Below, piece by piece: positions 1-11,595 of a DNA stretch of 64,000 bases (the first letter of the stretch is position 1; each line of letters begins with the position of its first letter). The stretch comes from Penelope pileata (Eukaryota; Chordata; Aves; Galliformes; Cracidae), in contig WBMW01000587.1 of the NCBI GenBank assembly GCA_013396635.1, forward strand, positions 124,001-188,000, in the 5' to 3' direction. The notes beneath the pieces were generated by a model that did no database searches, was not told the DNA's origin, and saw only the letters and a list, made by a program, of their open reading frames with translations. The position numbers were made by a program, and so were the translations under genes.

Positions 1-934
1 GGTATACAAGCTCCATCAAATGCTAAATAATAAAGGAGTTCTCATCCTGGCTCTATTCATTTTAAATATAGGTACTTCTACCCTTGGTAGAAGCATGTAG
101 ACTCTATCTTTCCCAGTTGTGTAACAGAGGAGTATTGTTAGCATTCATTAACATATAGTATTAATGTAATGGATAATACACAAGTAAAATGATAACCTTT
201 ATTATAAAATCTGTGAGCTGAAATATTATATAACTCAATTTACAGATAATGATCTGAGAACCAGAACTGCTTATCTGCCTAACTTTTCATTATTAAAATC
301 TTAGGTTTCATTTACTTTTCTATTTTTGTTCTACTGACAAACAAGGAATTTGCATAATTAAGTACAAATTCAATCAATTCCTGAACTTGCCAATGAGCAA
401 GGTAGTTATTTTCTTTTTCCTTATGCAACAAATATCTCTGACCAACTAAGATTTATATTTTTAATATTATTGTTACCTTTTTTTGTCATCTTAAGGCTAC
501 TTAGAGATCTGTATCTCTTTAGATCTGACTCCCTGGACTGAAGTAGGTATATGTTTAATTAATTTACTTATACTGAAACTGAAACCTTTCAGACATTCAC
601 TGAAGTGGAGAGGTACCTCCTATACTAAGCATTTTTTAGGGAATGACACGCTTAAATTGTTGAATAGATGCAGACTGCAGTAACAAAGAATAGCTTGAAT
701 TTGTTTACAAAATTACGTTAGCATTCTACATGAAACAGAAGTCCTCACTGCATTTGATCAATATTTGATTCCTCTTTTGACTAATTCACTACAATAAATT
801 ATTTTAATTCATAAACATCTGAGAGGAATTCTAATATATGATCTTTTAATTATAGAACATTGAAATGTTTTGCATCAAACATCCAATACATGCTTTACAA
901 AGATAGAATTTCAGTGTTGACAGAAGTCATATTT
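1..934. other. intergenic, nothing recognised
   Basis: AT-rich unique-looking sequence with stops in all frames. I see no gene, RNA gene or transposon end before the CR1 fragment that begins near its right edge. Confidence 0.6.
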
Positions 935-1195
935 AGCTCTTTACTGTGGGGTTGGTCAGAAATTGGAACAGGCTTCCTAGAGAGGTTGTTGTCCCATGCC
1001 TGCCAGTGTTCAAGAGGCACTTGGATAATACTATGCTTTACATGCTTTAGTTTTTGATTAGTCCAGAAGTGGTCAGGCAGTTGGACTTCATGATCTTTGA
1101 AAGTTCCTTCCAACAGAGCTATTCTATTCTATTCTATTCTATTCTATTCTATTCTATTCTATTCTATTCTATTCTATTCTATTCTATTCTATTCT
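935..1195 (+). mobile_element. CR1 LINE 3' end fragment
   Basis: Plus-strand 3' terminus of a CR1 non-LTR retrotransposon. The text reads through the usual end-of-element phrases: a lone accepted acceptor region (gaacaggcttcctagagagg), a valine-rich 3' stretch, then the gatctttgaaagttccttcc segment that lies just before the terminal repeats. The coding part is too short and broken to carry a domain. The element is 5' truncated, as usual for CR1, and its left edge is approximate. The 3' tail runs directly into an ATTCT microsatellite, listed separately. Confidence 0.8.
1121..1195 (+). repeat. (ATTCT)15 microsatellite
   Basis: Fifteen uninterrupted ATTCT units (75 bp) immediately after the CR1 3' end. 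CR1 elements normally end in a few copies of an octamer close to ATTCTATG, so the array is probably an expansion seeded from the CR1 tail. Being perfect, it is likely to be length-polymorphic. Confidence 0.97.
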
Positions 1196-2049
1196 AGCAA
1201 TCTAGAAAATAAATCCTTGATACTCTTTCAGCATTTTTCACATCTTAACTTTATAATGTTGATGATGTTTTTCTTTTAATTCTAAGCTTAATAAAAACAT
1301 TTTTGCACTAAATTATCTCGTTAGCCTGTGAGAAAAAAAAGCTTTCTGAAAAGTGTTAGGCCAGCTGGAGTTGACTGGTATTTCTTCCTTACCACAGGAA
1401 AAAAATCTTAAAGCGCATATTTTTGTACCTCTATCTAGTGAAGAAATTTGCAGTATTCAGCGTTATGATCTGTGGGGACAGATATATTGTACTCACCAAT
1501 TCTGAAAGACCTGCTTGGATATTTGGGGAAAAATAAGTACCTCAGGACCGCAGTTAAAATAGACAACAATTAGCTCTCAGGTTTCAGCATCTTACATGCA
1601 CTTGAAGTTTTTGTCCTTGAAACTTCCTCTGAAGTTGTACTTATGAGTCATTTCAGCTGGAAATTGGGGAGTGAAGGAAAATGTTTGCAAGAGGATATTA
1701 CATCCTCAAGTATGCCTGGAGGAAACAATGATGCCTCTTCTTTTTGTGCTGAGTACTAGAAATGAGAACATTCACTCTTTCCTGGGCTGAGTGGAAACTT
1801 GCAGCCCCTTGTACTCTTGAGAGGCATGTTTAGTGAGACAGACAATGTACATTTAAGCCTTGTCAGCTATTCCTGATCAAAGCACACTTTGAATTTTTAT
1901 TTCAACTGATTAGGGAGGGTCAGACACCATTTCTGAGAAGGCTTACAAGTACTAGACTGAGAGCACAGCTAGAAGAGGAAGTAGCTTGTGCACAAGGGCA
2001 CACAGAAGGGAGCTAGGAGCTTCCCTGATGGCACTGCACACAGGCTCTG
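1196..2049. other. intergenic, nothing recognised
   Basis: AT-rich sequence between two CR1 copies with no supported gene. The last part may include unrecognised 5' sequence of the following CR1, whose left edge is uncertain. Confidence 0.5.
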
Positions 2050-3471
2050 CACTGGTAGTGACACATCACAGGCACAGTCATTGTCACCAGCACTGCAGCA
2101 ACTCCCCCTGTCATGGCATAGTCGTGACCAAAAGAAAGCAAATTGTGGATGAGGGCTGTGGTGTCCCTGGTGCCTCTTGCGGAGACAGAACGGCTCCTGA
2201 TCTGCTGGATATGTACACTGGGGGAGCCTCTGATTCACAAAAGAAAATGCATGTGGAGATCAGAAGGCTGTGTGGTGTCAGAGATGACAAAAACAAGTAA
2301 GCTTCACCAAGATCCTGAAGGTACAAGGACCTGATCCCCACAGCAGTAACAAAGAAGGGGCAGGTAGGATCTGTGCCTGTTATACTGGGATATGAGAGTA
2401 AAGGCTGAAAGAGCATGACTTCTGGCACCAGTAGGAAAGCTCCTACTCGACCTGCAAATCTGCAGCTGCTGAATAGGATCAGTATCCTAGAAGGTGAGGA
2501 GCTGTGAGCTCTGTCTAATGAAGAAATATAGCTAGCTGAGCTCCACAGCACCACCAAAAGGAAGTATCAAGCGGTAGCAGTGGTTGGTTTGGAGGACAGA
2601 TGCTTTCGTCAGACAGATAAATTTGCCGTTTCACAGAGTCATGAGTTTTGGACATTATGGAAAGACTACTGATGCTTGTCCATGCCTTGGACCATTACAC
2701 CTGCAGCTCTTCCATACGAGCATCAACATCTGGCTCACAGAGGCCTCAATCATTTCAGGCTCTGAGGGTGAGGATAAAAGGCATGTGGGCCAGATGTTTT
2801 TCTTCTTGATCCTACCAGAGAGTGGGAAGTACTTGAGGTATATTGGATGTATCCTGTAGGTCATCAACCAGTTTGTTAATAGGTCCCTCTCTGAGGATCA
2901 AGATATGTTAGAAAAAGATTGGATCCACCTCATCAAGTACGGCAAAAGCATGTTTGCCAACAGGCTGGCCAACCTGATTCAGAGAACTTTAAACTAGGAA
3001 CAATACAAGAGATGATGGCCCTCAATCCAGAGAGGAAGTGATCGACCCAGTGGGTAAAAAAAATGTAGCCTCATGGAGACAGAAGAGACCTTATAATAAA
3101 CAGATCAGAGCAAAAGAGGTCCATTCCAAGAGCATGCGCACACATAACTAAAGTGTCTATAGAACATCATTACTAAGAAAGTTCTCAGACCTCTTATGAG
3201 AAATCATAATGACTGGGTACCTTCTCTAAACTCTGTAGAGTAATCCTTATGACATGGGGAAAAAAGAAAACACAGGAGGAACTAGAGGTCTGTGTGCAGT
3301 TAAAGGGATATAGCGTCACTGGTATCAGGGAGACATAGAAAAATAGCTCACATGACTAGAATGTTGGAACGGATGGATACTGACTCTTTGGGAAGGACTT
3401 TGCAACGTGGCAAGAAGATGGAGTTGTCCTTTGAGGAATGGAGTGGTGGGAATTTGTGGAGCTCTGCTAAG

Positions 3472-3488
3472 GTAATAATAATAATAAT
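3472..3488 (+). repeat. short (AAT)n run
   Basis: About five AAT units inside the degenerate CR1, probably slippage after insertion. Confidence 0.8.
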
Positions 3489-3503
3489 GAGGCAGCTGGG
3501 AGA

Positions 3504-3710
3504 TTGTTGGCCAGTGCTGATGAGCAGACCAACATGGGTGATGTTGTTCTGTGTGTCTGCTACAGAACTTTTGGTCACAACAAAGTAGCTGAGACCTTCT
3601 TCAGACAACTGGGAGCCTCACAATTGCAGGCTCTGGCCCTCACAGGGGACTTGAAGTACCCAAATACTACAACAGGACACAGGAAATTCTGCAAATTTCC
3701 GGTCTTTGAT
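3504..3710 (+). pseudogene. CR1 ORF2 endonuclease-domain remnant
   Basis: Open stretch whose peptide contains VCYRTFGHNKVAETFFRQLG and then LQALALTGDLKYPNTTTGHR. This matches the apurinic endonuclease segment of CR1 ORF2, where a conserved VCYRPP block is followed by an L-MGDFNHP block. In this copy the usual catalytic-site GDFN reads GDLK, so it would be inactive. It belongs to the 2050-4235 CR1 and does not continue into a reverse transcriptase. Confidence 0.7.
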
Positions 3711-4235
3711 GAGGCCATATCTGGAGGGATGTATCCACTTATGGACTCTCCTGTACAAAAGAGACATGGACATAATGGAGCAAGTGCAGCAAAGGGCCAC
3801 AAAAGAGACTGGGGTGCCTCTCTAACGAAAAAGTGCAGACAGAGATGGGACTCTGCAGCCTGGGTAAGAGAAGGCTCGGCTGAGACCTTATCCACGTGAC
3901 CACTCAAAAGATGTTGTTGGAGGAAGCTAAGAAGAGAGAGCCACACTCTTCTTAGTGGTGTCCAGGGACAGTAAAAGTGGTAACAGGTGTAATCTGAACA
4001 GGAAAATCTCTCTAAGCATAAGAAACCATTTATTTTACTGTTAAGGTGTTGGAACACAGGGAGTAATGGAACCCAGCGGCTTAGCAAGATTGTGGAGTGT
4101 CCATCCTTGGAGACACTCAAAACTTTACTGAACGCATTCCTGGGCAACCTCATCTATTTGGCTGTGCTCTAAATATAGAGCTGAGCTAGGTGATCTTCAG
4201 AAATGCTCTCCAACCTCTGTTGATCTGTCTTTATT

Positions 4236-7200
4236 TACTGCAGGATCAGATGTCCCTGCGTGACAAGGAGATCAGCTAAGATATGTCACCCTGGAGCCAG
4301 GAGGTTACCTTCCCCATGATAGTATGCTTTTGCATCATTCATCCATGTCATGAAACATCAAACTGAAATGTGAAGTCAGGTCCCCAGGCTATATAAATGG
4401 CCAGCTGAGAATGGTAGACTCCTGCAGCTGTTTGTAGCTGTGTATATTATCCAGAACAGTCTGGGGAATAGCAGATATGAATGAGACAGAGAATCAAAAA
4501 GTTCAGTGTAGGTAACAGAAAAAAGTTAAGCTCTAAATATTAGGAGATGATGACAGAAACTTATCTTAAACTTGCTTAATTTGAAGATGGAAAAGATGAT
4601 ACGGGAGCAGGTGGAAGTTGTGAGGAAGAGTTACAACAATTGAAGATGCACACAAAATTAGTAACTGAGGGTGTGATATCAACTGAGGTCATCACAAGTA
4701 CTTCCAACTGCTGACCAGAATAAAAGATAGTAAAGTGATAGAAAACAGGTATGGAGGGGGAATACTCTTACTGAATGGAAATAAGTAATACTGAAGAAAA
4801 TAATACAGAATGTCAATGGGGCATCAGAAGTAAGCGCTAGAGCAGTGTTTAATCAATAGTGGCAACAGATAGAATCAACAAGATGACAGCAAAGACACAC
4901 CTGATCTAAAAGCAATCTGAAAGACATTCGCAATTATTTCATGGAGTAAAGATCATAGGAATATATAGAAAGGGAACAGAGTGAATTACGATTTTGTCAA
5001 AAAAATTGTTAAAAAAAGACATTCTTATTTTCTAGGATTTTAGATTACTTACCAATGTTGTTTTCAAACTGGAGAAGTTATTCACAATTAGACTGATGGC
5101 TTTTGTCTGTTCGCATTTCATACCTAGTATATTACCTGAAATTGCGTACAGATGTACGGAAATATGGATGACCTACACTTACCAATAATTATGACAGCAG
5201 TTTTCTGAACATTAGATCATCACTGCTATTGATTTCAGGAAAATTTACACTAAATAAGTGAGACTACAAACTAAGATCAAGAAAAATTAAAAACTACTCA
5301 TCAAGTTTAAATAAAATGAATGCAAATTTTTGCTAGGAAATCTTCCTGGGAAAACATTTTCGTTCACTAGATCTTGGTGAACACACTGAAGTATTTTATT
5401 TTCCCAGTGGGTAAACAAACTAAAATCACAGAATAATATTAAATCTGGACCACAGAACTTTGATAACTTGTTTTGCAAAAAAACATTGCTTTAAATTAAG
5501 GTTGCCAAAAGCTGAGCACATACAAGTCTTCTAAGGTGCAAATAACATAGAGATGTGCATTTTAATTTCTTTTTGTCCTTGGCCAAGGGAAAAAGCTCAA
5601 ATATCAAAAAGGGCTATGTATGAAGACCTTCCCATTCAGTCAGGCACTATGGATAATGAATTTACAATCTATCTATCTATGTATATATTTAATTCTAGAT
5701 GTGTCATTTAGAGGAAGCAGTTGGATAATCCACAAACAATTCTATAGTTCATTCACCACCTGCTCATATATACAGAAAATGTACTTGGTAAACTATGAAT
5801 GTGTTCTGGCTTTATTGTATGTAGTGGTGATAGAAATATTTTAGTTATTTTGTAACAGAAGTGCTGTAAACTTAAAAATATTTTGAAAATGAATAAATCA
5901 ATGGAGAAGTTTTATTTATTTGGGAGGTTATTTCTTTTTTACTCTTATTAAAGCAATTTATTTCACTCTTTAACTGAAAATTTCCACAAGAATGCCAGGA
6001 ATTAGAACTGTTAGTGCTAATTCTCAGGAGTATGATATTCAAGTTCTGTGGGAGACAACACAGAAACTAATCTCATAAGTGCATTAATAGATGACAGAGA
6101 AAGCATCAGCATATATAAACAGGGCCAGATGAGAGGTTTAGAAAGATTTAGGACAAATATATGGATTATGTGAAATTAGGTGATAGCACTTAAACACCAA
6201 TATACCTCAAAGCAGTTTGCATTTCTGCAAGTTCTTCATAGTGGAGGCTGTAATCAAGATTCTAAATTAGTCAGACTTAATTTTACATTTCTAAAGCAGC
6301 AGAGGACACTTTTAAGAAGACTTTATCACTTGAATAATTTTTTTCATCCTTACTGCTGTTAACCAATGACTGACTCTCTGAGGCACTATGGTCTATTTAG
6401 TCAGCGTAGAATTTATCTCGAGTTCATAAGAGCATTTATTTCCCATTTGGTTCTACCCTGAGCACTCATATGGGGCCTAAATGTCCATAGACCTCATGTT
6501 TGCCCTTTGAAAAGGATGGATTCACTATCAACAAAAAATAAAGATGTCCATTAAGCAACGCTCTAGTATTAAAAAATATCTTTCCTGAAATTATTACACA
6601 GGGTGAGCTGTTTGTGTACCCTTTTCTACCATTGATAGGTAGCTATTGGTAGCTTTTCTATCATTGATCCATTACAGGTTACCACGAAACTGTTTATGTC
6701 AGGGCTAATATATCTTAAGGAGCTCCAAATGCCTTAGAAAGCATCATGTCCTAAAATACACAGGAATAACTTAGCAAAAGGAATTCTCCAGCCCTACAGT
6801 TTGTTCTGTCTAGGTTAATCTTTGTAATTGCACAGATTTCCACAAAATCACTCCGTAAGAAATAAGGAATCAAAAGATTGGTAGATACAGTTATTTGGAA
6901 ATTTAAGTAGTTCAAAGCCAGAACTCTTTATTCTTGGATACATAATCAAAAAGGAGAGGGTATGAGGGCTTTGTCTGACTCCATTCGTGTTTCTTATTAC
7001 TAAAACAAGAGTTTGTTGAGATGTTTTTCCAGATAACAGAAAGCTTTTCATTGGTTGCTGTCTACGCTTCATGTTGCTTGAATTGCTGTAAAGGAAATAA
7101 AATGCAGCTAGCCCATGACTGAAATGTAAGTAGAGTATAACAGATCAGATTTATTGCTCTTATCCAGTAGAGCAGGAAAGGTTGGTGTAAATAACTTATA

Positions 7201-7759
7201 CATGTAGAACATGTTTATCCCAAATGAAATCCAACTAGAATTTTAGCATCCCTGTCTTTGAGAAAAAGTTGTTCTATACTGATGACATACAGCCTGTGAA
7301 TCTCTAGTAGATCCAACATTTCTTGCAGAGAATTTCTTTCAGGATCATTATTTTAGTGTTGTTTCTAAATTCTGGTGACAACTGGGATGAGATTAATCTC
7401 CTTCAACTTTCTGTATTCAAGTTTGATCTAGTATGCAAAATCAGCTACCTAAATATAGTGAACACCTGGTATCCCATTAGATCACCACTCATCACTCCAG
7501 CCCTGTGCCAGCCTGTGAATATGACTTAGAAAACTCAGGTTATCTTGCAAAAGACTAGATATAATCCCAGTATGTATTTCTTGTCAAAGGATAGAAATAG
7601 GCATTCCTCTCTGTGAGCAATAACATCCCAATAGGGAAGATGGATGAAATATTAAGCAATCTTTTTTTTTTTTTTTTTTCCCCACTGATTGTAGAAAAAT
7701 AATATAGCATGAGCTCGGATGTTGGTACTCCAATTTTATCATCCAAACTCAGAAACTGG
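4236..7759. other. intergenic, no gene recognised
   Basis: About 3.5 kb of AT-rich sequence. Open frames here are under 80 codons, start anywhere and show no domain. A small (TCTA)n-like patch lies near 5667-5690, and an 18-base poly(T) run lies at 7662-7679. No transposon ends were recognised. Confidence 0.55.
7662..7679 (+). repeat. poly(T) tract
   Basis: Eighteen consecutive T residues, directly followed by CCCC. There is no neighbouring SINE or LINE body that would explain it as a reverse-oriented poly(A) tail; CR1 elements do not end in poly(A). Confidence 0.9.
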
Positions 7760-8352
7760 AAACCACATATTTGCTGTGCCAAGGTTGTGGCCACCAAATC
7801 AAGAGAAGTTTTTATCTTCCTCTACTGGGCACTGGTGAGGCTGCACCTGCAGATTATGTTCAGTTTGGGGCCCTCCTTGTTAAGAAAAACATAGGATTGC
7901 CCAGAGGAAGGTTACTAGAGTGTTTACAATCCAGCTGGTATCATCTTGGGTGAGGGTACAAGAAAGGTGGGCTTCCTTAGTCTAGTAAGGAGGAGATTAA
8001 GATGTGATCTAGTGAAAACTGCAATTATCTGAAGGGCAATCACAATGTCAGCGATTCAAACATTTCTGGTTAGTGCAAAGGGCATGGACAGGAGGCTCAA
8101 CAAGTGCATATTGCAGCTTCAGAGGGCTTAGTGATCATCAGGAAAGAAAATTCACTGTGAGCTATGCAGAACAGGAGCAGCTTGCCTAAAGGTACTATGG
8201 AACTTCTTTCCTTGAAAGCTTTCAAAATCAGTTTAGGCAAAGCCACATTAAATAACCCAATTTACCACTGGCAGTAGCCCCGCTTCAAACAGAACATTGG
8301 GCTAAAGACCTCCAGAGATCTCCTCCAGCCAACATTTCCACAAGTCTGTGAT
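7760..8352 (+). mobile_element. CR1 LINE 3' half, degenerate
   Basis: Plus-strand CR1. At 7771-7890 the peptide HQIKRSFYLPLLGTGEAAP parallels the CR1 stretch after the RT that normally reads like a leucine-rich YSALVRPHLEYC block. It continues through a decayed C-terminal region and reaches a 3' end near 8352 with the usual gatctcctccagcc and tgtgatg signals. Several stops and frameshifts mark an old copy. The left edge is approximate. Confidence 0.75.
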
Positions 8353-10347
8353 GTTTAAAACAATGCAAATTATTATAAATTGAATAAATGTAAAAATTGA
8401 AATCAAATTTATTAATTTATATTTTGTGTTCAGTCTTAATGGTAAATTCCTGGCTTCATGGGAGTTCAATGGGTGTTTGTTTCTGACTATTTTGGGGATG
8501 AGAGGTAGTGTTATTTGTTACAGAGGAAAAGAACAATAGTTCTCAAATTTGTATTACGGAAAAGACAACCTCTGAATAAAAAAAGAAACCTTAGTAATGG
8601 CAATCTTTCCCTTCTTACTCATACTTCAATAAATGTCAAAGACAAGTGCTCTATAGGGTAAGAATTAAAACAGCTTATTATGTTTATTTGTCATAAGCAA
8701 ATATTGATTCAGCATCTAATCACTATTGAAATATTAATTTTTTTGAATCTAATAGATGATCCACTCTTGCAAACAATGTCTTTGTTGAAAGAGTGAATTT
8801 TCCAACCAAATAAAACACAGAGATGTAAATCTATTTTCTGCACTTAATTTTAATATAGTTAAAAAAGACTTACACTTTAAATCTCAGCTTAAAAACAATC
8901 ACATTGCTCTATGCATATTAACATTATTTGTTTAGCAACTTGCAATCACATATTTAAATTCCAACAACAACAATCCTCTAAAAAATATCTAAATACGCAT
9001 TACTTCACTATCTGTAAATCAGTCTCAAAAAAAGATGCAGAATGTGAAATGTTAACTGAGAGCGAACTGACTGGTTAAGTGCTGTGTCACTTGCAATGAG
9101 AAGGAATAACAATTACAGCACCAACTGCTAATCCTAAGAAGTCAAAACACAGTTAGGCAGCCACTAAATTCTATTATAAAGTGTAATTATTATTATTAGG
9201 CTTGTTTCACAAAATGAAATGATGGAAATACTATGCAAGTACTTAACCTTTTTTAGAAGCTAGGGTGTATATTTCTACTGTGCTAGTAAATTTATTTATT
9301 TTTGGGAAGGGGAAAAAAAAAAGCCTGTAAATTCTGAAAACACTAACTGCTTTATCTCTTTAATGTTTAATTTGAAACATTGAGATGTTCTAGTTTTTTT
9401 TTTTTTTCCCTGAAGTAAATCAGACTGAAAATGATATGTTAAACAGAGAGCATATGCTTTTAATGCTTTGTAATTAGCACAGTCTGCAGCTAACTGTATG
9501 CTATTTACCAATGTTTATACGTCTTTTCAAGTACGTGACACATTCTGTTACTAGAATGCAAAGAATAAAGAATAAAAAATAAAAATTATGGCTATGATAT
9601 ACCTAAGTGAACTTATAAGTAAAGGAATGTATATATGTATTGAAAATATAATTTTACTAGGTAAATTGGAATCAACTTCACAGATCTGTGCTGGTTTGTT
9701 TTTCTTTTATCCATATGGGAAATTAAATATATCTAAAGATAAATAAGTGAATTTTATAGCTATAAATCCAGCCCTTATGCTTCTTTTCCTGACTAAGGAA
9801 TCTTGATTCCCATGATTCCTTACATACTTCCACAATTTTGAATTCTAACCAGTCATCTATGCAACAAGTTAATCCCCTTACTCTTTCCGCATAGGCTGCT
9901 GAAACATTGTTAAAAAAATACAAAATAGCCATACACTTAATATTCTATCTTGACTCTAGCAGTAATTTCTTTGAAAAATCCTACATGCTAAGAAAAGGAA
10001 ATCCAGCCCATTTATTTTCTCATAAATTCTTATTAGCAGTTTCTAGTCAAATCACTCCTCCTAGGGAGTGATTTCCAAATTTTATCCAACAAATTGCTTC
10101 CAATGTTTTCCTCACCAGTAAAGGAATCTGTATTCAGTCACAATTGACCCCTTTTCTGAAACGCGCGTGCTCCTGAGTTATGTTTACTATGACAGTTTGA
10201 GCTTACTAGGGCTGGAAATGCGGCTCAAGTGTTCTCCTGAAACATTAATACAGAGATGGGATTTCCGTAGTCCTAGTTCATGATGACTGTCTCCTGCAAT
10301 TATTCCTACTCATCCGCCTGAATTGGTGACTGCCATTTTCCCTCTAT
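8353..10347. other. intergenic, no gene recognised
   Basis: About 2 kb of AT-rich sequence without recognised transposons. It contains poly(T) at 9394-9407 and a perfect 10-bp stem with a 6-nt loop at 10049-10074 (AAATCACTCC / GGAGTGATTT). No coding frame is supported. Confidence 0.55.
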
Positions 10348-11595
10348 TCATAGAATCATAGAAATCATAGAAACACTAGGTTGGAAAGGACCTACAAGAT
10401 CATCTAGTCTAACCATCCTCCTATCACCATCCCTACCCACTAAGCTACTAAATCATATCCCTTAGCACCTCATCCAGACGCTTCTTGAACAGTGCCAGGG
10501 ACGGTGACTCTACCACCTCCCTAGGCAGGCCATTCCAGTGCCTGACCGCTCTTTCAGGGAAAAAGTTTTTCCTCATATCCAGTCTAAATGTACCCTGGTG
10601 CAACTTGTGGCCATTCCCTCTCATCCTGTCAGTAGTTATTTGGGAGAAGAGGCCGACACCCTCCTCACCACAACCTCCCTTCAAGAAGTTGTAGAGTGCG
10701 ATGAGATCTCCCCTGAGCCTCCTCTTCTCCAGGCTAAACAATCCCAGCTCCCTCAGCTGCTCCTCATAAGAATTGTGCTCTAGACCCCTCACCAGTTTTG
10801 TTGTACTTCTCTGAACATGTTCCAGGGCCTCGATGTCCTTGTAGTGAGGGGCCCAAAGCTTAACACAGTACTCGAGATGTGGCAGCACCAGAGCTGAGTT
10901 CAAGGGGACGATCACCTCCCTGCTCCTGCTGGCTACGCTGTTTCTAATACAGGCCAGGATGCCATTGGCCTTCTTGGCCACCTGGGCACACTGTCGGCTC
11001 ATGTTCAGCCAAGCATCAACCTACATCCTCAGGTCCTTTTCCTCTACACAGTCTTCAAGCCATTCTGCCCCAAGCCTATAGCATTGCATGGGGTTATTGT
11101 GGCCAAAGTGCAGGACCCGGCACTTGGCCTTATTGAACCTCATCCCTTGGCCTCAGCCCAGTTATCCAGCCTATCCAGATCCCTCTGAACGGCCTCCCTA
11201 CCCTCAGGCAGATTGACACTTCCTCTCAACTTGGTGTCATCTGCAAACTTACTGAGGGTACACTCAACCCCCTCATCTAGGTCATCAATAAAGATATTAA
11301 ACAAGATATTAAACCCCTTGGGGGACACCACTCGTAACGGGACGCCAGCTAGACTTAACTTCATTAACCAGTACCTGCTGGGCACAGCTCTCTAGTCAGT
11401 TCTTTACCCAGAGAAGAGTGTACCTGTCCAGGTCACAGGCTGCCAGTTTCCCCAGGAGAATACTGTGGGAGACCGTGTCAAAGGCTTTGCTGAAGTCTAG
11501 GTAGACTACATCAACAGCCATTCGCTCATCTACCAGTCTGGTCACCCAGTCATAGAAGGAGATGAGGTTGGACAAGCACAACCTGCCTATTCTAT
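10348..11595 (-). mobile_element. CR1 LINE, best preserved copy in window
   Basis: Minus-strand CR1, 5' truncated within the reverse transcriptase. Its 3' end lies at 10348, where the plus strand shows repeated tcatagaa units, the reverse complement of the ATTCTATG-type terminus. It encodes the second half of the RT domain and the C-terminal region of ORF2 in three long frames. Only a few lesions separate the frames, so it is younger than most CR1 pieces here. The 3' terminal 128 bp are nearly identical to the short copy at 15161-15290, indicating the same subfamily. Confidence 0.95.
10448..11595 (-). pseudogene. CR1 ORF2 reverse transcriptase, partial
   Basis: Remnant of the CR1 polyprotein that copies the element's RNA at the insertion site. 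Three frames in order from 11595 down cover it. At 11599-11396 is the RT block with VDVVYLDFSKAFDTVSH (the first catalytic aspartate region). At 11385-11140 is the FNIFIDDLDEGVECTLSKFA region with FADDT, the RT catalytic dyad, encoded at 11233-11247. At 11002-10448 is a 184-residue C-terminal region containing LPHLEYC and LRELGLFSLEKRRLRGDLI. It is broken by a frameshift near 11390 and by a frameshift and a stop between 11140 and 11002. The N-terminal ORF2, including the endonuclease, and ORF1 are absent through 5' truncation. Confidence 0.93.

Larger units (their letters stand above)
2050..4235 (+). mobile_element. long degenerate CR1 LINE lacking RT
   Basis: Plus-strand CR1 with remnants of most of its length in the right order. 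Around 2400-2490 is an ORF1-like stretch (LQLLNRISILEGEEL). Around 2930-2998 is an ORF1 C-terminal-like end (MFANRLANLIQRTLN followed by a stop). An inter-ORF segment lies near 3260-3400, an endonuclease-domain piece near 3504-3700, the post-RT C-terminal region near 3745-3890 and a decayed 3' end to about 4235. The whole central reverse transcriptase is missing: endonuclease text near 3710 is followed within about 50 bp by C-terminal text. Many stops and frameshifts show it is an old copy. The 5' part (2050-2400) is the least certain. Confidence 0.7.

Noticed and set aside
2111..2557. 148-codon minus-strand open frame
   Set aside because: Antisense to the 5' part of the same CR1, with no recognisable family.
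3575..4153. 192-codon minus-strand open frame, the longest in the window
   Set aside because: It lies antisense to the degenerate plus-strand CR1 C-terminal region and 3' end. No domain, and the plus strand explains the sequence.
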